Source: a virus. Taken from it: a stretch of 24,241 bases of DNA. The DNA lies in IMG/VR virus record IMGVR_UViG_3300029259_000423, positions 1 through 24,241 of that record. One strand, 5' to 3'. Below, one piece after another: positions 1 through 7,178 of this stretch. The notes below the pieces were generated by a model. That model was not told where the DNA came from. It searched no databases and saw nothing but the letters and a program-made list of their open reading frames with translations. A program made the position numbers and the translations under genes. How positions within the stretch are numbered: the first letter of the stretch is position 1; every line of letters starts with the position of its first letter.

Positions 1-2
1 AA

Positions 3-422
3 GACGAAAATGCATATCCAACTCCAAGAACATGGGAGATGGCATCAAGGTATCATTCAATGCAGCCTCAATCTGCAGTCTATCGTCAGTTGATGGAAGG
101 TGCTGTTGGTAAAGGTGCAATAATAGAATTCTTTGCTTACATGAACATGAAAGACAAACTACCTACCATTGATGAACTACTAGCTAATCCAACTGGCTTT
201 GCTGAATACAACAGTAGTCCCTCAAAAATAGCTGCTTTGTGCTTAATGGTTGTCGCTAATATAGAACGCGCTACTGTTGATCCTTTAATGCAATTTCTTA
301 AAACAGTCACTGTAGACTTTCAAGTAATGGCAATCACTATTATTGATCAAAACAAAAACTATTTGATGGGTACAAAGCCTATTACTGAATGGTTGTCAAA
401 GAACGCAAATAGCATGGGCTAA
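3..422 (+). CDS. MoxR/CobS-like AAA+ ATPase, C-terminal part (cut by window edge)
   Basis: The frame is open from the first full codon (base 3), so the gene starts outside the window and the ATG at 39 is internal. The first visible residues, DENAYPTPRTWEM, match the 'PTPR(S/T)WE' element in the lid of MoxR/CobS-type AAA+ ATPases, followed by helical lid sequence and a TAA stop. The Walker motifs lie upstream and cannot be seen. In the family, these hexameric ATPases work with a VWA-domain partner that binds a metal through its MIDAS site; such a partner is encoded at 1818-2945. N4-like and many marine phages carry this pair, sometimes annotated cobS/cobT although no cobalamin role is shown. 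The subfamily is inferred from one motif and from context. Confidence 0.7.
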   Translation, partial: DENAYPTPRTWEMASRYHSMQPQSAVYRQLMEGAVGKGAIIEFFAYMNMKDKLPTIDELLANPTGFAEYNSSPSKIAALCLMVVANIERATVDPLMQFLKTVTVDFQVMAITIIDQNKNYLMGTKPITEWLSKNANSMG

Positions 423-439
423 CTGCATTAAAAAGGTGA

Positions 440-474
440 AGTATAGTAAATAAATCACTATACTCTTATTTTTT
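440..474 (+). terminator. Putative rho-independent terminator after the AAA+ ATPase gene
   Basis: Arms AGTATAGT (440-447) and ACTATACT (457-464) are perfect 8-bp inverted complements around a 9-nt loop, followed by CTTATTTTTT (465-474) on the + strand. The stem is AT-rich, so it is weak. It sits in the longest gap of the rightward block, 18 bases after the stop codon, and probably separates the ATPase transcript from the downstream genes. The rest of the gap (475-538) is AT-rich and may hold a promoter, but I see no convincing -35/-10 pair. Confidence 0.5.
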
Positions 475-538
475 GTCTATTTATGTCGTATATGTAGCTT
501 ATTTATTCTCGAAAGCCCCAAAATCAACCTAATTATTC

Positions 539-546
539 AAGGAGGT
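539..546 (+). promoter_or_regulatory. Strong Shine-Dalgarno for the 284-aa gene
   Basis: AAGGAGGT is a full match to the anti-Shine-Dalgarno core, five bases before the ATG at 552. Most genes here have weak or no such site because they are translationally coupled. This one marks the start of a new translation unit after the terminator. Confidence 0.8.
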
Positions 547-551
547 ATCAA

Positions 552-1406
552 ATGATCGACAACGAAAGTTGTATCTTAACAACATTACAAGTCAGCTTTT
601 GGGCTGGCTACAAGCACGACAAAATTGCAAGTTTACAAACCATTAATGATAACAACATGGAAGCAGGCGCAGGTAAGTTTAATAAAAAACTCTTACCTAA
701 AGATGCTTTAAAAGCCGTTAAACACGTTGTAACGCAATTTAAATATTACTTTAATGACAACACTCTTATCTATAAAGCTTTATTAGGAACTCGTATATTA
801 CCGAGTGCTGATTTTATCACGTTCCAAAAAGCCGTTAATAAAGCACAAGATGACTTAGAAAGTGCAGTACAAGACTTACGGTCATGTTATAACGGCCATA
901 AACAAGCAGCTCAAACCATGCTGGGTAGTTTGTACGATGACAAAGATTACCCTTGTATTGATGACCTCTGTAATAAATTTACTATTACAGTTACTTATTT
1001 TCCAGTGCCTGAACCACAACGATTTAATAGTAGTGTCTCTAGTACCCAAGTAGATAAGCTAACTAAACAGATTAGTGATATGTCATTTGAAGCTAAATAT
1101 GACTTAGTTAATCGAACAGAAAAAATTGCTCGTACTTTAATGGACACATTAGAGAATGATAACAAACGAATTTTTTACTCAACCGTTGTTCGTAATATTG
1201 ATAAGCTCAGCCAGCAATTAGAAATGCTGAACTACGATAACGACCCATTAATAATTGAGCTGAAAGATGTCGTAGACACAAACATATTGAATATCCGCAT
1301 GGATTATTTGCGAGATGCACCATCGTATCGCGGTAAAGTTAAAGCAGGTGCTCAAAAAGTGTTAGATATAGTGGACGAAATTAATGATGCAGCACCAGAC
1401 CGTTGA
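552..1406 (+). CDS. DUF3150-like phage protein of the MoxR-VWA module
   Basis: A soluble, mainly helical 284-aa protein with no signal or membrane segment. The N-terminal half has features I associate with DUF3150-type phage proteins: an early 'SFWAGY' segment, 'LLGTRILP', 'LGSLYDDKDYP' and then 'KFTITVTYFPVP'. Proteins of this layout are commonly encoded between the AAA+ ATPase and the VWA protein of phage cobS/cobT-like modules, which is its position here. The C-terminal third is helical and may be an oligomerisation arm. The start is fixed by the AAGGAGGT site; the 3' end overlaps the next gene by 23 bases. The biochemical function is unknown. The family assignment is from remembered sequence pattern, not a search. 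Confidence 0.6.
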   Translation: MIDNESCILTTLQVSFWAGYKHDKIASLQTINDNNMEAGAGKFNKKLLPKDALKAVKHVVTQFKYYFNDNTLIYKALLGTRILPSADFITFQKAVNKAQDDLESAVQDLRSCYNGHKQAAQTMLGSLYDDKDYPCIDDLCNKFTITVTYFPVPEPQRFNSSVSSTQVDKLTKQISDMSFEAKYDLVNRTEKIARTLMDTLENDNKRIFYSTVVRNIDKLSQQLEMLNYDNDPLIIELKDVVDTNILNIRMDYLRDAPSYRGKVKAGAQKVLDIVDEINDAAPDR

Positions 1407-1818
1407 TAGTAATTTAAGAAATTTTGTAACCTATTATAAAGCTTTCATATGGCTTGTTGCTAAAAAAGACAATCTAACTTATTTAGGTTATCCTTTCGTC
1501 GCAGGCAATATAAGCGTTCCCCCCTCTACTTACTCAAACTTCCAGCAATTTACAAAATTAATGGATGACCCAAATACAATCCGCGATAAAGAAACAATCG
1601 AATGGGTCTATGAAGTTGTTATTAATGCTATGAAAAATGAGCATCATCACGAATTAGCTAAATATATTTTGTATAGAACAAGGTATAAAAGTTTCTATAG
1701 AAACACAACTTCGTTAAGTTTATTAGAAAAACTACATAAAATTGTAAGATACAACAAAAAGGTCTTTGCTAAAAAGCTTAGAGATGACAACCCAACAGAT
1801 TGGATGCCAAACACATAA
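1384..1818 (+). CDS. Unknown 144-aa protein between the DUF3150-like and VWA proteins
   Basis: I do not recognise a family. The sequence is basic and helix-rich, with aromatic residues (FVTYYKAFIWLV near the N-terminus, YILYRTRYKSFYR around residues 95-107) and no membrane segment or metal-binding cluster. It starts inside the end of the upstream gene (ATGATG at 1384) and its TAA stop overlaps the next ATG in TAATG (1816-1820), so translation is coupled on both sides. That suggests it is made in proportion to the ATPase/VWA partners and may be an adaptor for that complex. This role is inference from context only. Confidence 0.5.
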   Translation: MMQHQTVDSNLRNFVTYYKAFIWLVAKKDNLTYLGYPFVAGNISVPPSTYSNFQQFTKLMDDPNTIRDKETIEWVYEVVINAMKNEHHHELAKYILYRTRYKSFYRNTTSLSLLEKLHKIVRYNKKVFAKKLRDDNPTDWMPNT

Positions 1819-2945
1819 TGTTAACAAAATTAAAAACCAAACTATTGATGACAGATCCTTTTTTTGGTTACTTATTACTTAAACTTAAATTTATTGAGGA
1901 TGAGTCTGTCAAAACAATGGCTGTAGATGGCGTTAATTTTTGGTATGCGCCTAGTTTTGTACGAGACAACCAACCAGTACATGTCTTAGGTGTAATCGTA
2001 CACGAGCTATTACATTGCGTTCTAATGCATGTAACTCGCGGTGCTTTACATGATCCACAAATAAGCAACATTGCTGCTGATTATGTAGTGAACTGGTACA
2101 TTCGTAGTAAGACAGAGTTTAAGCTACCTGATTGTGCGCTATATGATGAACGCTTTGCTAATATGTCCTATGACGCAGTTTATCAAATTCTAATGGATGA
2201 AAATAAAGGTCAAGCTGACCAAGGGTTAGTAGACCAATCAGAACAAATGGGTACTTTCCAAGCCAGTAAAGGTACTAATGTATCTGACGAAACCAATGGT
2301 TTAACACTAGAAGACTATTGGGTTAATAATATCCATGAAGCTGCTAAAGTGACTCAAAACGTCAATACGTCTACTTCACCTTTAGTGGAAGAGTTATTGC
2401 TCTCTACGAAACCCCCACAATTACCCTGGAATCGGATTTTAAAACGTTTTATTAAGAAAACAGTAAAGTCTACAGCGACTTGGAATACACCTAATCGACG
2501 CTATGTTTATAAAAACATCTACTTGCCAAGTAAAGCGAGTAAAAACTTAGACGTATTTATATTTATTTGGGACACTAGTTGTTCTGTTACCAATGTTCAA
2601 TTTCAGCATGGATTAGCTGAAGTGAACCGAGTAGCTAAAACAATGAAACCAAGTAAAATTATTATTATTCAATGTGATGATAAAGTAGCAAAAGTAGAAA
2701 CTTTTCTTCCAAAAGACTACCCTATAGAAACTACTATAGCAGGTAGACGTTATACTGAATTTAAACCTGCATTCGATTACATAGAAGAACATCAATTAAA
2801 GCCGAATTGTGTCGTGTACTTCACTGACTTAGAAGGCTCAACTGATTTTGAACCACCACCCTACCCAGTTTTATGGGTCAATACCGCATACCCGAATAAT
2901 ACTAATCCATCATTCGGAACAGTTATAGGATTAAACATACAATGA
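1818..2945 (+). CDS. DUF2201-type protein: zinc-peptidase-like domain plus VWA domain (CobT-like partner of the ATPase)
   Basis: I chose the ATG at 1818 (375 aa), which overlaps the upstream stop in TAATG, over an in-frame TTG at 1800. The N-terminal domain has VHELLHCVLMH (H62, E63, H66, with H71 nearby) followed by AADYVVNWY (D88), matching the metallopeptidase-like domain that precedes the VWA-like domain in DUF2201 proteins. The C-terminal VWA domain has the MIDAS signature DTSCS (D252, S254, S256), T313 and FTD (D337), then a PVLWV strand. Such proteins pair with MoxR-family ATPases, as encoded at 3-422, in chaperone-like or metal-insertion complexes. The substrate is unknown. Whether the HExxH site is catalytic cannot be told from sequence. 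Confidence 0.8.
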   Translation: MLTKLKTKLLMTDPFFGYLLLKLKFIEDESVKTMAVDGVNFWYAPSFVRDNQPVHVLGVIVHELLHCVLMHVTRGALHDPQISNIAADYVVNWYIRSKTEFKLPDCALYDERFANMSYDAVYQILMDENKGQADQGLVDQSEQMGTFQASKGTNVSDETNGLTLEDYWVNNIHEAAKVTQNVNTSTSPLVEELLLSTKPPQLPWNRILKRFIKKTVKSTATWNTPNRRYVYKNIYLPSKASKNLDVFIFIWDTSCSVTNVQFQHGLAEVNRVAKTMKPSKIIIIQCDDKVAKVETFLPKDYPIETTIAGRRYTEFKPAFDYIEEHQLKPNCVVYFTDLEGSTDFEPPPYPVLWVNTAYPNNTNPSFGTVIGLNIQ

Positions 2946-3091
2946 ATGAACCACTAACCACATCACAACGTAACGAAGAGTTACTTAAAGTTATCTTGCA
3001 AGCAAGCAGAAGCCCAAAAGATTTAGACGTTGAAGACGTTATGAAACTAATATTCAAAGAACCTACGACCATTCATTTACATAAAAAATAA
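2942..3091 (+). CDS. Small hypothetical protein (49 aa)
   Basis: The ATG at 2942 overlaps the VWA gene's stop (ATGA), and the frame runs to TAA at 3089-3091, filling the space to the DNA polymerase gene, whose ATG is nine bases further on. The product is helical and mixed-charge (MNEPLTTSQRNEELLKVI at the start). The ATGA coupling and lack of other use of this space support a real gene. No family is recognised. Confidence 0.6.
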   Translation: MNEPLTTSQRNEELLKVILQASRSPKDLDVEDVMKLIFKEPTTIHLHKK

Positions 3092-3100
3092 GGCCAATTA

Positions 3101-5698
3101 ATGGAAATAATTACGTTTACAGAAAGTAAAGAAAATTTAAAATATGCCATTATTGTTAAAAAAACAGCTGCACATTTACCTTCAATCCAAACTTATTATG
3201 TAAAACCATTATTAGATCTAGGGCTTAAATTAGAAGAAATTATGTTGGTTACAATTTCCTCTAGTACCCTTAAATTAAAAGCAGCCGAAGCTAAAATCAA
3301 ACTACTCAAAGCAGGTAAAGCTTTACGAATGGTTGATATCCAACATGTGTTAGTCCCTAATGGAGATTTGTACAAGTTTATTACTAATGCTAAGAAGCCT
3401 AGCGAATGCTTTGGTGAAACTGTTAAAGGCGCTATAGAAGGCTTTAAAGATATAAACATAGTGTTATCCATTGACTACAACGCCCTACTCCACAGCGAAA
3501 CGTTACGCTTTAAGTTAGATAATTCTTTGCAGCAATTCTACAAAGTCTGTACTAATACATTCAAAATTCAACGTAGTATTATCCGTCATCGTGAAACACC
3601 TATTACGGGTGTTGAAATTGCCAAGGCATTACACAGTCTGCACCAGTATGATGCTATTGGTTGTGACATCGAAACAGAGAGTTTACGATTTGAACGAGCA
3701 CGAATCATTACCATAGCATTTACGTGGTCACAGCATGCAGGCATTGTGTTTAGCTTAGACACAGACGAAGAAGATGACATTAAAACAGTGTTACTTAAAT
3801 TCTTTCTACACTACAAAGGTACGCTTAAATTTCATGGCGCTTTGTACGATCTAAAAGTCATTATCTATCAATTGTTTATGGAAGACAGTCTTGATATGGA
3901 TGGTTTACGCAAAGGTTTAAAGTGCTTTGATGGCAAAATTGAAGATTCAATGATTGTCACTTATCTGGCTACAAACTCTACTCAAGAAAACCCATTAGGG
4001 CTTAAAGATAATGCGTTTGAATTTGCAGGTAATTACGGCATTGAGTTTAAGAAAGACAAAGATGTTCACAAGTATGAACGAGAAGAAGTGTTGGTTTATA
4101 ACTTAAAAGACGCTTTATGCATATGGTATGTCGAAGCCAAACACTGGCCTACTCTTGTTGCTGACGATCAAGAACAAGTGTACCGAGAGATTATGCTGCC
4201 CTCTATTATGCCATTGTTGTACATGATGCTGATTGGCATGCCAATGAACATGGAAAAAGTAAACAAAGCCAATAGTCACTTCGATAAGCTGTTAACTGAC
4301 TTAAAGCATAGTTTAAGTACTTATTTTCATGTGTCGCATGCAAATAATATTATGAAAGCTAAACGGTTAAAGGCTGACAATACTGCACGATTAGGAAAAG
4401 CAGTAAACCCTGACAAGATTAAAATTAAAACGCTAGAAGATATAGCTGATGAACCGTTTAACCCTGGTTCACCTCAACAACTATCTGTTTTATTGTACGA
4501 TGTACTAGACATGCCTGTATTGAATACAACAGTAACAGGTACACCATCTACTGATAATAAGACGTTAGCCGCATTAGTTAACCACGCTGATGACCCAGAA
4601 AAGAAAGAAATTGTGCAGATACTACTTGAATACAAATCAGCTTCGACGATCTCAGGCACGTTTATTAAGAACTTTATTAACTATGCTTTTATACGTGAAG
4701 ATGGTTCAGCATGGCTAAATGGTAGTAAAAAGCTAGGTGGTACTCAATCAGGTCGTTTAAGTGGGTCAGATCCAAATTTAGAAAACATACCCAGTAAAAG
4801 TCAGTATGGTGGGTTAATCAAAGAATGCTTTGAAGCGCCAGAAGGTTTTCTGTTTGGTGGTGCAGACTTTGCTAGTTTAGAGGATCGTATTAACGCAATA
4901 CTGACGCAAGACCCACAAAAAATAAAAGTCTATTCTGATGGATTTGACGGACATTGTTTACGAGCTAAAGCGTATTTTGGTGATGAAATGCCAGATATAA
5001 CTGATACAGTTGAATCCATTAATAGTATTACATTACTGTACGATAAATTACGTCAAAAATCTAAAGTCCCTACTTTTGCATTAACGTACAAGGGTACATG
5101 GCGTACCTTAGTTAACAATTTAGGGTTAACTGAAGAATTAGCCAAACAGATTGATTATAGTTACCACGAATTATACAAAGTATCTGATCAATGGTCAGAA
5201 AAGAAAATAGCCTTTGCAAGTGAAAATGGCTTCCTAAATTGTGCTTTTGGTCTTAGAATACGTACCCCGTTATTAAAACAGGCGCTGCTAACTAAAAAAC
5301 ATAATTTATTTGCAGCGGAGGCTGAAGGACGATCTGCAGTAAACGCAGTGACTCAATCATGGGGAATGTTAATTAACCGTACTGCTATCGCTTTTGTACA
5401 CAAGCTTTTGCAGTCAGAATTTGTTAACGACATATACCCAATAAACACAGTTCATGACGCAATTTATTTTATATTTAGAGATGACCCTAACGTTATTAAA
5501 TGGTTAAACGATAACCTGATTGAAGCAATGGAGTGGAATAATCACCCTCTTATTCAATCCGATTTAGTACCGATGGCAGCAAATTTAGATATAGGAAAAA
5601 ACTGGTTAGACCAAATAACATTGCCTAATAGAGCTGATATAAAACATATTATAGGTGTACAAAAAATAATAAATGAAAACACTAAATCAAATATTTGA
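3101..5698 (+). CDS. Family A DNA polymerase with 3'-5' exonuclease domain (replicative)
   Basis: This 865-aa PolA is the phage replicase. The exonuclease domain spans about 180-345, with Exo I DIET (D189, E191), Exo II HGALYD (D250) and Exo III YNLKD (Y333, D337). In the polymerase domain, motif A is DFASLE (D589, E594), motif B RQKSKxxxFxxxY (R651, K655, F659, Y663) and motif C VHDA (H785, D786). F659 aligns with E. coli Pol I F762, the Phe state reported to be common in virulent phages. Departures include the usual Exo II Asn replaced by G246, motif C HDA instead of HDE, and A660 where Pol I has G763. There is no 5'-3' exonuclease domain; instead residues 1-160 form an extra domain, possibly a degenerate uracil-DNA-glycosylase-like fold. 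The length is close to N4 gp39. The end overlaps the next gene by 26 bases. Confidence 0.93.
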   Translation: MEIITFTESKENLKYAIIVKKTAAHLPSIQTYYVKPLLDLGLKLEEIMLVTISSSTLKLKAAEAKIKLLKAGKALRMVDIQHVLVPNGDLYKFITNAKKPSECFGETVKGAIEGFKDINIVLSIDYNALLHSETLRFKLDNSLQQFYKVCTNTFKIQRSIIRHRETPITGVEIAKALHSLHQYDAIGCDIETESLRFERARIITIAFTWSQHAGIVFSLDTDEEDDIKTVLLKFFLHYKGTLKFHGALYDLKVIIYQLFMEDSLDMDGLRKGLKCFDGKIEDSMIVTYLATNSTQENPLGLKDNAFEFAGNYGIEFKKDKDVHKYEREEVLVYNLKDALCIWYVEAKHWPTLVADDQEQVYREIMLPSIMPLLYMMLIGMPMNMEKVNKANSHFDKLLTDLKHSLSTYFHVSHANNIMKAKRLKADNTARLGKAVNPDKIKIKTLEDIADEPFNPGSPQQLSVLLYDVLDMPVLNTTVTGTPSTDNKTLAALVNHADDPEKKEIVQILLEYKSASTISGTFIKNFINYAFIREDGSAWLNGSKKLGGTQSGRLSGSDPNLENIPSKSQYGGLIKECFEAPEGFLFGGADFASLEDRINAILTQDPQKIKVYSDGFDGHCLRAKAYFGDEMPDITDTVESINSITLLYDKLRQKSKVPTFALTYKGTWRTLVNNLGLTEELAKQIDYSYHELYKVSDQWSEKKIAFASENGFLNCAFGLRIRTPLLKQALLTKKHNLFAAEAEGRSAVNAVTQSWGMLINRTAIAFVHKLLQSEFVNDIYPINTVHDAIYFIFRDDPNVIKWLNDNLIEAMEWNNHPLIQSDLVPMAANLDIGKNWLDQITLPNRADIKHIIGVQKIINENTKSNI

Positions 5699-5975
5699 AG
5701 CACTAACCTACGCAACTCACTTAAAGATTAGAGGAACAACGTACACAATTGTACATACGCTACTGGATCATTACCTGTGTGCTGATTGCGTTGATGAGAA
5801 TGATGTAACGTTAGTTAGTAATAGAGGAGTAGTTCGTAAACTAAATTTATCTGATCCAATAGAATTTGATTTAGTTGCTAAATCAACGTTTCAAATACTC
5901 GTTAATTTAGAAGATGAATTAAGTACTTATCAAGTTATCCGTGAATTGGGAGTAACAACTACGAATGCAGATTAA
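5673..5975 (+). CDS. Hypothetical 100-aa protein coupled to the polymerase gene
   Basis: It starts 26 bases inside the polymerase gene and overlaps the nuclease gene by 11 bases, so it belongs to the same translation chain. The protein has alternating hydrophobic residues suggesting a small beta barrel or alpha/beta fold, with a cysteine pair at CADC (residues 36-39) but no full zinc site. I recognise no family. Its place between polymerase and nuclease suggests a replication accessory role, which is inference only. Confidence 0.6.
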   Translation: MKTLNQIFEALTYATHLKIRGTTYTIVHTLLDHYLCADCVDENDVTLVSNRGVVRKLNLSDPIEFDLVAKSTFQILVNLEDELSTYQVIRELGVTTTNAD

Positions 5976-6972
5976 CTACAAAAATAAAACAGATATTAAT
6001 TTACCCATGGCGATCTGGTTATTGAATGATCGCTATGATCATGTCTATACACCTAATTACATTAGCGCTACAGGGCTGTTAAAGCCCACTCAAGAGATTG
6101 TTTTAACCAATCGTAACAAGTCCCCTGCTAGTGTAATGAACGTTGAAATAGCTAGCCTAGCTAAGTCTCAAATGGGTACAGCTATGCACGATGCTATTGA
6201 GAGCAGCTGGTTCAACGAAAAGATTAGAGCCAAGGCGTGTAAGCTACTAGGTATTAACGATCAGATTCGTGATTCAATTCGATTAAACCCAACAGCTGCA
6301 GACTTAGAACATGCGAAAGCTTTAGGTGAGTTAATTACACCTGTTTACATGGAACTCCGTTCAATTAAAGAAATTATGGGGTATTCAATTGGCGGTAAGT
6401 TTGACCTCGTAATGGCAGGTGAGCTGCACGATTACAAAAGCACTGGTACATACACCTACGTTAAACAAACTAACGCTGAGAAGTACGTACAGCAAGGCAG
6501 TATCTACAAATGGCTTAATCCAGAAATTATTACTAGTATGATTTTAACAATCAATTATTACTTTACAGATTGGGTTGCATATAAAACGAATGATATCAAA
6601 TATCCGCAAGCCCAAATTATGAGTCAACATTTTAAATTGTGGACATATGACGAAACTGAAAAGTTTATCATTAATAAACTAAAAGAATTAGATCGGCACA
6701 AAGTTAATACTTCTGTTGCTCTACCCTTTTGTACAGATAAACAACTTTGGAAAGATCCTTCTGAGTACAAGTATTATAAGAACCCAACAGCTGCTAGAAG
6801 TACTAAAAACTTTGGTACTGATATAGCTGGTGCAAACGCATTAATGGCTAAAAATGGAGTTGGTATAGTAAAAACAATACCAAGTCAGGCAAGAGCTTGT
6901 AAGTTTTGTGATGCCCTACCCCATTGTGATCAAGCTGCAAATTTATTAACCAACGGATTACTCGTATTATGA
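5965..6972 (+). CDS. PD-(D/E)XK nuclease (RecB/Cas4-like exonuclease) with C-terminal Cys cluster
   Basis: A 335-aa protein with the ordered RecB-type motifs: GTAMHDAIE (H75, E79), GGKFDLV (D147), HDYKST (D156, K158) and QGSIYKW (Q177, Y181). This is the metal-dependent PD-(D/E)XK core that cleaves DNA ends. Downstream, PFCTDKQLW (C256) and CKFCDALPHC (C312, C315, C321) give four cysteines of the kind that bind an iron-sulphur cluster or zinc in Cas4/AddB-like nucleases and related phage exonucleases. The gene lies between the polymerase and the primase-helicase, consistent with processing of replication or recombination ends. The start ATG at 5965 overlaps the upstream gene and the stop is coupled to the next gene by ATGA. 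The exact polarity is not predictable. Confidence 0.8.
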   Translation: MQINYKNKTDINLPMAIWLLNDRYDHVYTPNYISATGLLKPTQEIVLTNRNKSPASVMNVEIASLAKSQMGTAMHDAIESSWFNEKIRAKACKLLGINDQIRDSIRLNPTAADLEHAKALGELITPVYMELRSIKEIMGYSIGGKFDLVMAGELHDYKSTGTYTYVKQTNAEKYVQQGSIYKWLNPEIITSMILTINYYFTDWVAYKTNDIKYPQAQIMSQHFKLWTYDETEKFIINKLKELDRHKVNTSVALPFCTDKQLWKDPSEYKYYKNPTAARSTKNFGTDIAGANALMAKNGVGIVKTIPSQARACKFCDALPHCDQAANLLTNGLLVL

Positions 6973-7145
6973 CAACACAATTAGAAAGCAAACTAGTATT
7001 ACCTTTAAACAGCAGTGGCATGTACACCTATGTCAAAACTAAAAGTGGTTGTGAAGTGTGGTTTCCCATTAACCATAACAATTCAAAATACATAGAAGCA
7101 AAGAAAAACGAAGTAAAAGCTTTTATTGGTTTAGACATTAGTTAG
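6969..7145 (+). CDS. Small hypothetical protein (58 aa)
   Basis: The ATG at 6969 overlaps the nuclease stop (ATGA), and the frame ends with TAG at 7143-7145. The product is basic with probable beta strands (LVLPLNSSGMYTYVKT) and has no recognised domain. It is too short for most gene callers, but the coupling, and the otherwise unexplained 200-base gap between two large replication genes, support it. Confidence 0.6.
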   Translation: MTTQLESKLVLPLNSSGMYTYVKTKSGCEVWFPINHNNSKYIEAKKNEVKAFIGLDIS

Positions 7146-7178
7146 CCCAAAATGCTAATAAAATAACTTGAGTATATT

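Noticed and set aside
1800-1817. In-frame TTG start six codons before the VWA gene's ATG
   Set aside because: The ATG at 1818 overlaps the upstream stop as TAATG, the coupling style used throughout this block, and the six extra residues do not add to the domain.
3-2945. Cobaltochelatase (CobS/CobT) for cobalamin synthesis
   Set aside because: The family resemblance is real, but no cobalamin genes or CobN partner are present, and phage versions are better read as generic MoxR-VWA pairs.
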